Assembly: GCA_031367405.1 (NCBI GenBank)
Contig: JANLPT010000261.1
Span: 1 to 23,979 of the forward strand
Source of the DNA: JALHNI01 sp031367405
GTDB lineage: Bacteria > Acidobacteriota > Terriglobia > Bryobacterales > Bryobacteraceae
DNA: 23,979 nucleotides
Reading direction: 5' to 3'
This document shows, in pieces, positions 13,036 to 20,392 of this stretch. Position numbers and translations under genes: made by a program. The notes below the pieces were generated by a model. That model did no database searches, was not told the DNA's origin, and saw only the letters and a program-made list of their open reading frames with translations. How positions within the stretch are numbered: position 1 is the stretch's first letter; every line of letters starts with the position of its first letter.

Positions 13036-15180
13036 ATGTCCCATCTCCGCTACCAAACGCCCAGCGGAATTTCGGTCACGCGCCAGACATCGAAAGTCCC
13101 TTATCGTCAAGGGCTCCGCCATCTGCTTCGCGACCTCGACCAATTCCGCGGCTGCTACTTCTCCTCTGGTTATGAATATCCGGGGCGCTACTCCCGTTGG
13201 GATTTCGGCACGGTAAAACCGCCTCTCGAAGTGATCTCCACCGGACCGCACATGCAGTTTCGCGCCTTAAACGAACGGGGCGTGCGGATCCTGCGCATGC
13301 TGGCCCCCGTGCTCACCCGGCACCCCCATTGGGATGATTTCCAAGTGTCGGACGGATCGCTCACCGGCACCCTGAAGCCCTTGCCCGCCTTGTTTCCCGA
13401 AGAAGAGCGTAGCCGCCAGCCTTCCGCTTTCTCTATTCTGCGCGCCTTCACCAACGAGTTCCGTCACGCCAAGGACCCGCACCTGGCCCTCGTCGGTGCC
13501 TTCGGCTTCGATCTGCTCTTTCAGTTCGACCCCATCGATTTGCGTTTGCCGCGCGAAGGCGTCAAAGACTTACATCTGTTTCTCTGTGACCAAATCTGGT
13601 TTATGGACCGTAAAAAGGAACAGATCGTCCGCTACGATTACGATTTCGCCCTCGGCGAGGACTCGACGGTGGGCGTCGAGCGTAGCGGCGATCCCGTCAC
13701 GCCACCGCTGGCGTTGCCGCCCGCTCCGATTGTCAGCGACCATACGCCTGAAGAGTACATGGCCAACGTCGAAACCGTGCGCCAGCGCATGAAGGTGGGC
13801 GACTATTACGAGGTCGTTCTTCGCCAGACGTTCAGCACGCCCTACGCCGGCCGCCCGTCCGAACTCTTCGAGCGCATTCAAAAGTTGAGCCCCAGCCCTT
13901 ATGAATTCCTGATTCAACTGGGCGATGAAGCATTGGTGGGCGCTTCGCCGGAAATGTTTGTGCGCGTGGAAGGCACGCGCGTTGAGACTTGCCCCATCTC
14001 GGGCACGGCCCGGCGCACCGGCGATCCGTTGCGCGATGCCGATGCGATTCGCGAGTTACTCAATTCGGCCAAAGAAGAGAGCGAGTTGACGATGTGTACC
14101 GACGTCGACCGCAACGATAAGTCGCGGGTCTGCTTGCCGGGTACGGTGCAAGTGATCGGCCGCCGCTTGATCGAGTCCTACGCGGGACTGTTTCATACGG
14201 TGGATCACGTCGAGGGCACGCTGGAGGCGGGCTTCGATTCGCTGGACGCTTTTCTCACCCATATGTGGGCGGTTACTGTGATTGGCGCGCCGAAGAAATG
14301 GGCGGCGCAGGCGGTTGAGGATCTGGAAAAGTCAGCGCGCGGCTGGTATGGCGGCGCCGTCGGCATGATTGCCATGAATGGCGACATCAACACCGGCATC
14401 ACGATCCGGACGGCGCACTTGAAGAACGGCTGGGCGAATTACTCCGCCGGCGCAACGCTGCTGTATGATTCGGTGCCCGCTGCGGAAGAGGCCGAAACCC
14501 GGCTGAAAGCGACCGGCTTTTTCCGCGCCTTTGCTCCGCCTGCTCCCCAGGGCAAGGCTAAGGCGCAGACTCCCGCCAGTGGCTTGAAGTTACTCTTAGT
14601 CGATAACGAAGATTGCTTCATTCACACGCTCGCTAACTATGCCCGGCAAGCCGGTGCCAGTATCGTTACTTACCGCTCGGGATTTCCCCGCCACTTACTC
14701 GACGAAATCAAGCCCGGGTTACTCCTGATTTCCCCCGGCCCCGGCCGCCCGGCCGACTTCGGCGTGCCGGACTTGGTTCGCGAAGCCGCCCGCCGCGGAC
14801 TGCCCGTGTTTGGCGTGTGCCTGGGGCTGCAAGGCATCGTCGAAGCCTTCGGCGGCCACCTCGACGTGCTTGACTATCCCATGCACGGTAAGCCCTCCGT
14901 CATTCATCATCGTGGGTTGGGTGTCTTTGAGGGGTTGCCGGAACGCTTCCGCGTGGGCCGCTACCATTCGCTCTATGCGCGCCGCGCGACGCTGCCGTCC
15001 GCACTCGAAATCACTGCCGAAAGCGACGACGGCATCATCATGGGCTTGCGCCATCGCGAGCTGCCGATTGAAGGGGTCCAGTTTCATCCGGAGAGCCTGC
15101 TGTCGCTCGAGGATCAGGTGGGTCTCCAGTTGATTCGCAACGCGATGCTGATTCCGGCGCGGGCCGCGCTCGCCAAGTGA
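13036..15180 (+). CDS. trpEG: Fused anthranilate synthase, TrpE-TrpG type
   Basis: The 714-residue protein joins both anthranilate synthase subunits, which make anthranilate from chorismate and glutamine in tryptophan synthesis. Residues 1-495 are the chorismate-using TrpE part, with YEYPGRYSRWDFG near the start and PISGTARRTGDPLRDADAIR. TDVDRNDKSRVC and the GAPKKWAAQ and GWYGGAVG segments follow. A short APPAPQGKAKAQ linker leads to the glutamine amidotransferase (about 526-714) with LISPGPGRPADFG, nucleophile C595 in GVCLG, and H684/E686 in QFHPES. This fusion is known as TrpE(G) in rhizobia and some cyanobacteria. ATG 13036 follows AGGAAG by 11 bases; a GTG at 13006 would add ten residues. 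A phenazine-type PhzE is less likely because there are no such genes nearby. Confidence 0.9.
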   Translation: MSHLRYQTPSGISVTRQTSKVPYRQGLRHLLRDLDQFRGCYFSSGYEYPGRYSRWDFGTVKPPLEVISTGPHMQFRALNERGVRILRMLAPVLTRHPHWDDFQVSDGSLTGTLKPLPALFPEEERSRQPSAFSILRAFTNEFRHAKDPHLALVGAFGFDLLFQFDPIDLRLPREGVKDLHLFLCDQIWFMDRKKEQIVRYDYDFALGEDSTVGVERSGDPVTPPLALPPAPIVSDHTPEEYMANVETVRQRMKVGDYYEVVLRQTFSTPYAGRPSELFERIQKLSPSPYEFLIQLGDEALVGASPEMFVRVEGTRVETCPISGTARRTGDPLRDADAIRELLNSAKEESELTMCTDVDRNDKSRVCLPGTVQVIGRRLIESYAGLFHTVDHVEGTLEAGFDSLDAFLTHMWAVTVIGAPKKWAAQAVEDLEKSARGWYGGAVGMIAMNGDINTGITIRTAHLKNGWANYSAGATLLYDSVPAAEEAETRLKATGFFRAFAPPAPQGKAKAQTPASGLKLLLVDNEDCFIHTLANYARQAGASIVTYRSGFPRHLLDEIKPGLLLISPGPGRPADFGVPDLVREAARRGLPVFGVCLGLQGIVEAFGGHLDVLDYPMHGKPSVIHHRGLGVFEGLPERFRVGRYHSLYARRATLPSALEITAESDDGIIMGLRHRELPIEGVQFHPESLLSLEDQVGLQLIRNAMLIPARAALAK

Positions 15181-15497
15181 AACAGCTGCTGGCGCTGTCA
15201 TTCACGGCCGGGCTCAGCGGATTCTTCCTGCTGGATCTTTGTAATTGGCTGTTCGCCTGCGGCTGCCGCAATTGGCTGGCCGGTGCGGTGACGCACTGCA
15301 ACATTCATCATGCGAATGGTCCGCACTGCCCTTGGTGCGCGATTGGCGCGTTGAGCTTCTGGGCGACGTTCGTGGGCATGATCGCGGTGCAAGCGCTGAT
15401 CGTGTGGCTGCCCAGCCGCTTGTCGATCCCCATGCGTCTGCTGGCCGCGCTAGCGAGCTTCCCTCTGCTTGGCTGGCTAATGCGCTTTCTCCTGTAA
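15177..15497 (+). CDS. Small Cys/His-rich membrane protein, unknown function
   Basis: The 106-residue protein has about three hydrophobic segments (roughly 5-27, 57-79 and 86-104). Between the first two lies a dense loop: LFACGC (C28, C30), WLAGAVTHCNIHHANGPH (H40, C41, H44, H45, H50) and CPWC (C51, C54). The CPWC pair is a thioredoxin-like CxxC, and the cluster could bind a metal or take part in thiol chemistry at the membrane. The GTG start overlaps the trpEG stop in a GTGA junction, so translation is probably coupled. I do not recognise the family. Which side of the membrane the loop faces is not clear. Confidence 0.75.
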   Translation: MKQLLALSFTAGLSGFFLLDLCNWLFACGCRNWLAGAVTHCNIHHANGPHCPWCAIGALSFWATFVGMIAVQALIVWLPSRLSIPMRLLAALASFPLLGWLMRFLL

Positions 15498-15646
15498 CTG
15501 GCAGATTCTTAACCCGTAGGGTCAGAGCACCACCGGGCACCACCGGCCCCAGCCACCCGAAAAGGTGGGTAGCGTGGGGGGAGCGATTTTCGCTTTTGAG
15601 GGGCCGGGGGCGGATTTGCTCAGCCCAAACTATACTAGTGACTGCG
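15498..15646. other. Intergenic region with short hairpins upstream of pepP
   Basis: This gap holds CCACC/GGTGG around a CGAAAA loop (about 15554-15569) and AGCGA-TTT-TCGCT shortly after. CCGGCCCC near its start is matched by GGGGCCGG near 15600. These may form a terminator for the trpEG transcript. TATACT at 15631-15636 resembles a -10 box just before the pepP start but lacks a -35. Confidence 0.35.
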
Positions 15647-16828
15647 ATGCAAATGACCCGCGCTGCCTTCCTCGCCCTCCTTGCCAGGCCGCTCTTCGCC
15701 GCACCGCCTGCGGGCTTTGCGTTCGACGAGTTCAAAGCCCGCCGCGCTGCTCTTCGAAAGCAACTCGGCACCGCCGTCGCCATCCTTGAAGGACGCACCG
15801 AGGCCGAAGGCGAGCTCTCCCGCGACGGGTTCTTCCAGGAATCGAATTTCTTCTATCTCACCGGTTGGCGCGAAGCCGGGGCCGCCGTGCTGCTTACCCC
15901 CGAAGGTGACACGCTGTACTTGCCGAAGCGCCGCCCGGAAACTGATCGCTGGCATGGCCGCATGGCTTCCTTCGACGACGAAGGTGCCGCCGCTCAGGCC
16001 GGCTTCGACGTCGTAGCCTCGCGCGAGAAACTTGCCGGGGACCTCGCCGTCGCCCTTAAACAGCATCCCAAAGCCGACCCCATCATGCCCATTGCCCGCC
16101 TGCGCATGGTGAAGTCGCCCGCCGAACTCAAGAAGCTCGAACAGGCCATTGCCGCCTCCGAAGCCGCTCACCGCGCGGCCTGGACGCGCCTCAAGCCCGG
16201 CCTCCGCGAGTACAACGTCGCCAATGCGATGGTCGCCGTTTATCGTGACCTGGGTTGCCAACGCAGTGCCTATCCGCCGATTGTGGGCTCCGGGCCGAAC
16301 TCGGTGCTGCTGCATTACAATCACAACGGCCGCCGCATGGACGCGGGCGAAGTACTCCTGATGGACGTCGCCGGCGAGTTCGATGGCTACTGCGCCGACA
16401 TCACCCGCACCGCCCCCGTCAATGGCAAATTCAACAAACGCCAGCGCGAAATCTACGCCTTGGTGCAGGGTGCCCAAAGCGCTGCCATTGCCGCCTGCAA
16501 ACCCGGTATGCGCCTCGGCCGCAAAGATCAGAACAGCCTCTACAAAGTCGCCTTCGACTATTTTGAAGCCCATGGACAAATGGGTAAATACTTCACCCAC
16601 GGGCTCGGCCATCACATTGGTTTGGACGTTCATGACCCGTTCGATCCCGAACTGCCGCTCGCCCCGGACCACGTCATCACCATCGAGCCCGGGCTCTATT
16701 TGCCCGAAGAGAACCTTGGCGTGCGCCTCGAAGACATGGTGCTGGTGACGGAGTCCGGTTGCCGCGTGCTCACGGGCAAACTGCCGAGCGCTCCGGGCGC
16801 GATCGAGTCCGCGATGAAACGCAAGTGA
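15647..16828 (+). CDS. pepP: Secreted Xaa-Pro aminopeptidase, M24B
   Basis: The 393-residue protein starts with a short signal peptide (MTRAAFLALLARPLFAAPP after a first MQ), so it is likely exported. An aminopeptidase-P N-terminal domain follows (about 22-140; FFQESNFFYLTGWREAGA). The pita-bread catalytic domain has the five M24 metal ligands: D240 in LLMDVAGEF, D251 in CADITRT, H322 in HGLGHHIGLDVHD, E347 in TIEPGLY and E362 in RLEDM. It would remove residues N-terminal to proline in periplasmic peptides. The frame is open far upstream, but ATG 15647 is chosen because the signal peptide starts there. Its stop overlaps the sensor kinase start (GTGA), tying a peptidase to a regulatory pair. 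Confidence 0.9.
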   Translation: MQMTRAAFLALLARPLFAAPPAGFAFDEFKARRAALRKQLGTAVAILEGRTEAEGELSRDGFFQESNFFYLTGWREAGAAVLLTPEGDTLYLPKRRPETDRWHGRMASFDDEGAAAQAGFDVVASREKLAGDLAVALKQHPKADPIMPIARLRMVKSPAELKKLEQAIAASEAAHRAAWTRLKPGLREYNVANAMVAVYRDLGCQRSAYPPIVGSGPNSVLLHYNHNGRRMDAGEVLLMDVAGEFDGYCADITRTAPVNGKFNKRQREIYALVQGAQSAAIAACKPGMRLGRKDQNSLYKVAFDYFEAHGQMGKYFTHGLGHHIGLDVHDPFDPELPLAPDHVITIEPGLYLPEENLGVRLEDMVLVTESGCRVLTGKLPSAPGAIESAMKRK

Positions 16829-18609
16829 ATCGTCATGTGGGCTACATCTGCATCCTCGCCGCAGCGTGTGTCGTGGGCATTCTGGTCTCGTTCACCAGGC
16901 TCGCCTCCAGCATCGATAACGCCGCCTACGACTGGATGTTCAACCTTCATCTACCCGCCTACGGCCCGGCAAAATCGGCTCTGCTCACCATCGACGAAGC
17001 CAGCATCGCGTCTACCGGAGGGCGTCAACATCTACGCCGCTCGCTCGCCCAAGCCCTCGACTCCGTCGCAGCCGCGAAACCCGCCGCCGTCGCCATTGAC
17101 CTGATCCTCGCCGAGCCCGGCGAAGGCGATACCGAACTCCGCGCGGCCCTCGAACGCACTCCCAACCTCGTCCTCGGCGCTGACATTCCGCAGCAAGGCG
17201 GGTGGGAGTGGCCCATCTTCCGCCAACAGGCGCGCGCCGTCGGCCACGTCCATGCCGACCCTGACCCGGTTAGCCGCCACCTGCCCTTAATGAAAGCTCA
17301 GCAAGGCGATCGCCTCTGGGCCATGTCTCTCGAAGCCTACCGCCTCGCAGCCAATACCAAAATCCTGGAAACGCCCACTGACCTCGAAGTCGGCCCCATC
17401 GTGATTCCCGCGCGCCCGGAAACCGCCCGGGCCATGCGCATTCGCTATCGTCCACCCGGAGCCATCGCCCGGCTTTCCTTGCGCGAAATCATTGAGAATC
17501 CCGGTCGCGCCAAGCTCTTCGCCGGCCAGGCTGTCTTTGTCGGCTTCACCGCCCAAAGCGAAGTGAAAGACCGTCTCATGACGCCCATGGAAGTGCTGAT
17601 GCCCGGCGTCGAAATCCACGCCCACGCCTACGAAACCATCGCCGCCGGCGACTTCCTCACTGACGCTTCCCCCTGGACAGCCGTCGCCACCTGCATCGCC
17701 CTCGCCGCACTCGCCGGACTCATCTTCTGGCGCATGCCCGGCGGGCTCGCCTATGCCGCCGGCGGCTTATTGTTGCTGGTCGCGCACCTCCTGCCGCACC
17801 TGCTCTTTCGCTACGGCATCGTCTTTCCCACCTTCGCGCCCCTCTTAGTCGCTTGGCTCGCCGTCGTCGGCGCGGCCGCCTATCAATACTTCGGCACTCG
17901 TTTCCAACTCGTCCGTACGGAACAGGAACGCTCGCGGTACCAACAAGCCATTCACTTCGTCACCCACGAAATGCGCACGCCGCTCACCGCCATCCAAGGC
18001 TCCAGCGAACTGATGACGCGCTACAACTTAAACCCCGGTAAGCAGAAGCAAATGGCCGAAATGATCAACGCCGAAAGTAAGCGGCTCGCGCGCATGATCA
18101 CCACTTTCCTCAACCTCGAGCGCTTAGGCGATGGTTCGCTCGACCTCAAGCAGGAGCCCTTCTCCGTGCAAAAGGCGCTCGAAGCCTGCATGGATCGCGC
18201 CCGCCTGGTGGCCGAACGTAAGCCGATGACCATTGCAGTCGCCCAGGCCGATGACGCTTCACTAATTGGCGATCGCGAGTTACTCGAGTACGCCATTTAC
18301 AACTTGCTCACCAACGCCGTGAAGTACTCGCCCGCCGGGAGTATCGTCACCGTGACGAGCGAGCGAGTCGGCGACCGACTCCGGCTTTCCGTCGCTGACC
18401 AAGGCATGGGCATGGACGCGCAAGAGCTGAAACATATCTTCGATAAGTTCTACCGCACCAAACGGGCCGAGGCCGCGGGCATTGAAGGAACGGGCATTGG
18501 GCTCTCCATCGTGCAGGAAATTGTCCGGCACCACGGCGGCAGCATCGAAGTGGCCAGCCAACCAGGGCATGGCTCGTGCTTTACACTGATATTACCGGCC
18601 CCATTGTGA
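16825..18609 (+). CDS. CHASE2-domain sensor histidine kinase
   Basis: The 594-residue kinase starts at GTG 16825. It has one membrane segment at 7-24, then an extracytoplasmic CHASE2 domain (about 30-280) with YDWMFNLH, VAIDLILAEP and KLFAGQAVFVGFTA, ending MPGVEIHAHAYETI. Three more membrane segments lie at about 285-302, 308-326 and 332-350, the usual CHASE2 layout. A HisKA domain follows with H381 in FVTHEMRTPLTAIQG. The HATPase domain has N497 in LLTNAVKYSP, DQGMGM (525-530) and GTGIGLSI (555-562). All catalytic motifs are present. It overlaps pepP upstream and the response regulator downstream by four bases each, so the pair is one signalling unit. The ligand is unknown; peptides or envelope state are guesses from pepP. 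Confidence 0.9.
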   Translation: MNRHVGYICILAAACVVGILVSFTRLASSIDNAAYDWMFNLHLPAYGPAKSALLTIDEASIASTGGRQHLRRSLAQALDSVAAAKPAAVAIDLILAEPGEGDTELRAALERTPNLVLGADIPQQGGWEWPIFRQQARAVGHVHADPDPVSRHLPLMKAQQGDRLWAMSLEAYRLAANTKILETPTDLEVGPIVIPARPETARAMRIRYRPPGAIARLSLREIIENPGRAKLFAGQAVFVGFTAQSEVKDRLMTPMEVLMPGVEIHAHAYETIAAGDFLTDASPWTAVATCIALAALAGLIFWRMPGGLAYAAGGLLLLVAHLLPHLLFRYGIVFPTFAPLLVAWLAVVGAAAYQYFGTRFQLVRTEQERSRYQQAIHFVTHEMRTPLTAIQGSSELMTRYNLNPGKQKQMAEMINAESKRLARMITTFLNLERLGDGSLDLKQEPFSVQKALEACMDRARLVAERKPMTIAVAQADDASLIGDRELLEYAIYNLLTNAVKYSPAGSIVTVTSERVGDRLRLSVADQGMGMDAQELKHIFDKFYRTKRAEAAGIEGTGIGLSIVQEIVRHHGGSIEVASQPGHGSCFTLILPAPL

Positions 18610-19940
18610 GCGATAAAAAGATACTGGTTGTGGAGGACGATGCTAGCGTCCGTACCACCTTGGTAACGTTCCTTGAACTTGAGGGATACGATGTCGAAGC
18701 CGTGGGCTCCACCCGCGACGCGATGCTGCGTCTGCGTGACCACACTTACCCCTTGGTGCTTTCCGATATCTATCTCGACGAGCGCACCGGCCTCGACGTT
18801 TTGGAAGCCGCGCGGGAAAAGAACCCTGACGGCAAGGTGATTCTGATGACTGGCCGCGCCAGCATGGAAACCGTGATGAAAGCGACGAAGGGCGGTGCCT
18901 TCGAATACATCTCCAAGCCCTTCGAGTTCGACCAGCTTTCCGACGTTCTCGACCGCGCCCAGGCCGCTATGCTGCCTTTCAACCAGGATGATGCCGAGAC
19001 GGACGTCGAGGATTTGCCGGTCACCGGGATGATCGGCAGCTCCTCGCAAATGCTCGAAGTCTACAAGACCATCGCCCTCGTCGCGCCCACCGATGCCACG
19101 GTGCTGGTGCAAGGCGAAACCGGCACCGGCAAAGAGATGATCGCGCGCATGATCCATCAGCACAGCCGCCGCGCGGACCATCCCTTCGCCGCCGTCGACT
19201 GCGGCGCCGTCGCCGCGTCATTGCTCGAAAGCGAGTTATTCGGCAGCACGCGCGGAGCCTACACCGGTGCCGATCGCGACCGCGTGGGCATCCTCGAAGC
19301 GGCCAATCGCGGTACCGTGTTTTTGGACGAAATCGGGGACATCGATGCCAGCTTCCAACTGAAGCTGCTGCGTTTTCTGCAGGAGCGCGAAGTGCGGCCC
19401 CTGGGCTCGTCGAAGTCGCGTCCGGTCGACGTGCGGATCGTCTCGGCCACCAATCGCGACATGCAGAAGCTGGTGGACGAAGGCACCTTTCGCGAGGACC
19501 TCTGGTTCCGCCTGAACACGGTCCCTGTCAAGCTGCCGCCGCTGCGCGAACGCCGTGGCGATGTCCCGTTGCTCGCGCACTTTTTCCTGAAGCAGTACAA
19601 CGAGCGCTACAGCCAGAACACTAAACTGCTCGACTCCGGCCTGCGCATGCTGGAGGATTACACTTGGCCCGGCAACGTGCGCCAGCTGCAACACCTGATC
19701 GAGCGGCTCTCGATTCTAGCGCCAGAAGGCCGCATCGACAGCGGCGCGGTTCGCTTGGCCATCTCCGAGTCGCAACCCTCTGACACGCCGTCCGAATCGC
19801 TGGCCGACACCGAAGCCGAGCAGATCCGCAAGGTAATGGCCGCCGCCAACAACAACAAAAGCCGCGCCGCCCGCATCCTGGGCATCGAGCGCAAAACCCT
19901 CTACCGTAAACTCGAGCGACTCAACCTGATGGGCGACTGA
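18606..19940 (+). CDS. NtrC-family sigma-54-dependent response regulator
   Basis: The 444-residue protein starts at GTG 18606, overlapping the kinase stop. A receiver domain (1-120) carries the acidic pair at 11-12, phospho-acceptor D54 in LVLSDIYLD and K104 in SKPFEF. The AAA+ sigma-54 activator domain (about 140-370) has Walker A GETGTGKE (170-177), the sigma-54 contact loop GAYTGA (217-222, the Tyr variant of GAFTGA) and Walker B TVFLDEIGD. A Fis-type helix-turn-helix ends the protein (NNNKSRAARILGIERKTLYRKLERL, as two shorter motifs around 415-439). It should activate sigma-54 promoters when phosphorylated by the neighbouring CHASE2 kinase. I saw no clear -24/-12 promoter nearby, so its targets are probably elsewhere. 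Confidence 0.92.
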   Translation: MSDKKILVVEDDASVRTTLVTFLELEGYDVEAVGSTRDAMLRLRDHTYPLVLSDIYLDERTGLDVLEAAREKNPDGKVILMTGRASMETVMKATKGGAFEYISKPFEFDQLSDVLDRAQAAMLPFNQDDAETDVEDLPVTGMIGSSSQMLEVYKTIALVAPTDATVLVQGETGTGKEMIARMIHQHSRRADHPFAAVDCGAVAASLLESELFGSTRGAYTGADRDRVGILEAANRGTVFLDEIGDIDASFQLKLLRFLQEREVRPLGSSKSRPVDVRIVSATNRDMQKLVDEGTFREDLWFRLNTVPVKLPPLRERRGDVPLLAHFFLKQYNERYSQNTKLLDSGLRMLEDYTWPGNVRQLQHLIERLSILAPEGRIDSGAVRLAISESQPSDTPSESLADTEAEQIRKVMAAANNNKSRAARILGIERKTLYRKLERLNLMGD

Positions 19941-19964
19941 GTCGGCCTCCGGCCCGCCTCAACA

Positions 19965-19990
19965 GAACCCCGACGGTAAGGGAGGGGATG
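19965..19990. repeat. REP-like half-site related to the 11200-11286 hairpin
   Basis: The 26 bases starting GAACCCCGAC and ending GGGAGGGGATG match the right arm of the earlier REP-like hairpin (from 11258) at 24 of 26 positions. It lies 24 bases after the response-regulator stop. No complete facing arm is present; TTCCCTCC at 20050 is a possible partial partner. Confidence 0.6.
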
Positions 19991-20049
19991 AATGGGTCAA
20001 CCGAGGCACTTCGCCGATCGAGCCGCGACCGAAGGGAGCGGGCCACACG

Positions 20050-20069
20050 TTCCCTCCTTAAGGAGGGAA
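20050..20069. repeat. Perfect 20-base palindrome in the leader of the receptor gene
   Basis: TTCCCTCCTTAAGGAGGGAA (20050-20069) is its own reverse complement. It contains AAGGAGGG, a near-perfect anti-16S sequence, but no gene starts within range. It may be part of the REP remnant, a dyad operator or a transcription end for the regulator operon. The rest of the 452-base gap (19941-20392) shows only a short AAGATGA/TCATCTT inverted repeat (about 20242-20276) and no gene. Confidence 0.5.
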
Positions 20070-20392
20070 TTCAGCTGGCAAAAATTCTCATAAATGTTTT
20101 TCAACAGTTTCTTCGATCCTTAGAACCTTCAGGCTTTCATCACCCATCTGAACTCCCCCGCCACCAAAGTAAAAATCCAACGCCCGCCGTCATCGGCTTT
20201 AAAAGCCCAACTCTCGCAAGCGGTCGACAGGCTCCGCAACAAGATGAACGCAGCCGGGTACAAGCGGCCTCATCTTCCTCCAATCGATCGCGAGACTCAT
20301 ATCCTTCTCTTTGGAGCGCGACTGCGATAGACTTACCGCACATTTCGGCGATTCCCCAGACGCCGCCGAATTACTACGTTTCGAGGAGTTTC

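Noticed and set aside
15245..15646. N-terminal extension of the pepP frame by 134 residues
   Set aside because: It overlaps the Cys/His membrane protein and the hairpin-rich gap; a signal peptide begins at 15647.
15635..16672. Long minus-strand open frame opposite pepP (345 residues)
   Set aside because: It is the antisense shadow of a well-supported M24 peptidase; GC-rich codon use leaves the reverse frame open.
16759..16824. Upstream start for the CHASE2 kinase
   Set aside because: It would overlap pepP by 70 bases; the GTG at 16825 gives the usual 4-base overlap and places the membrane segment at the N-terminus.
19988..20392. N-terminal extension of the receptor frame by 135 residues
   Set aside because: It reads like leader DNA, contains the REP half-site and palindrome, and precedes a clear ribosome site and signal peptide at 20393.
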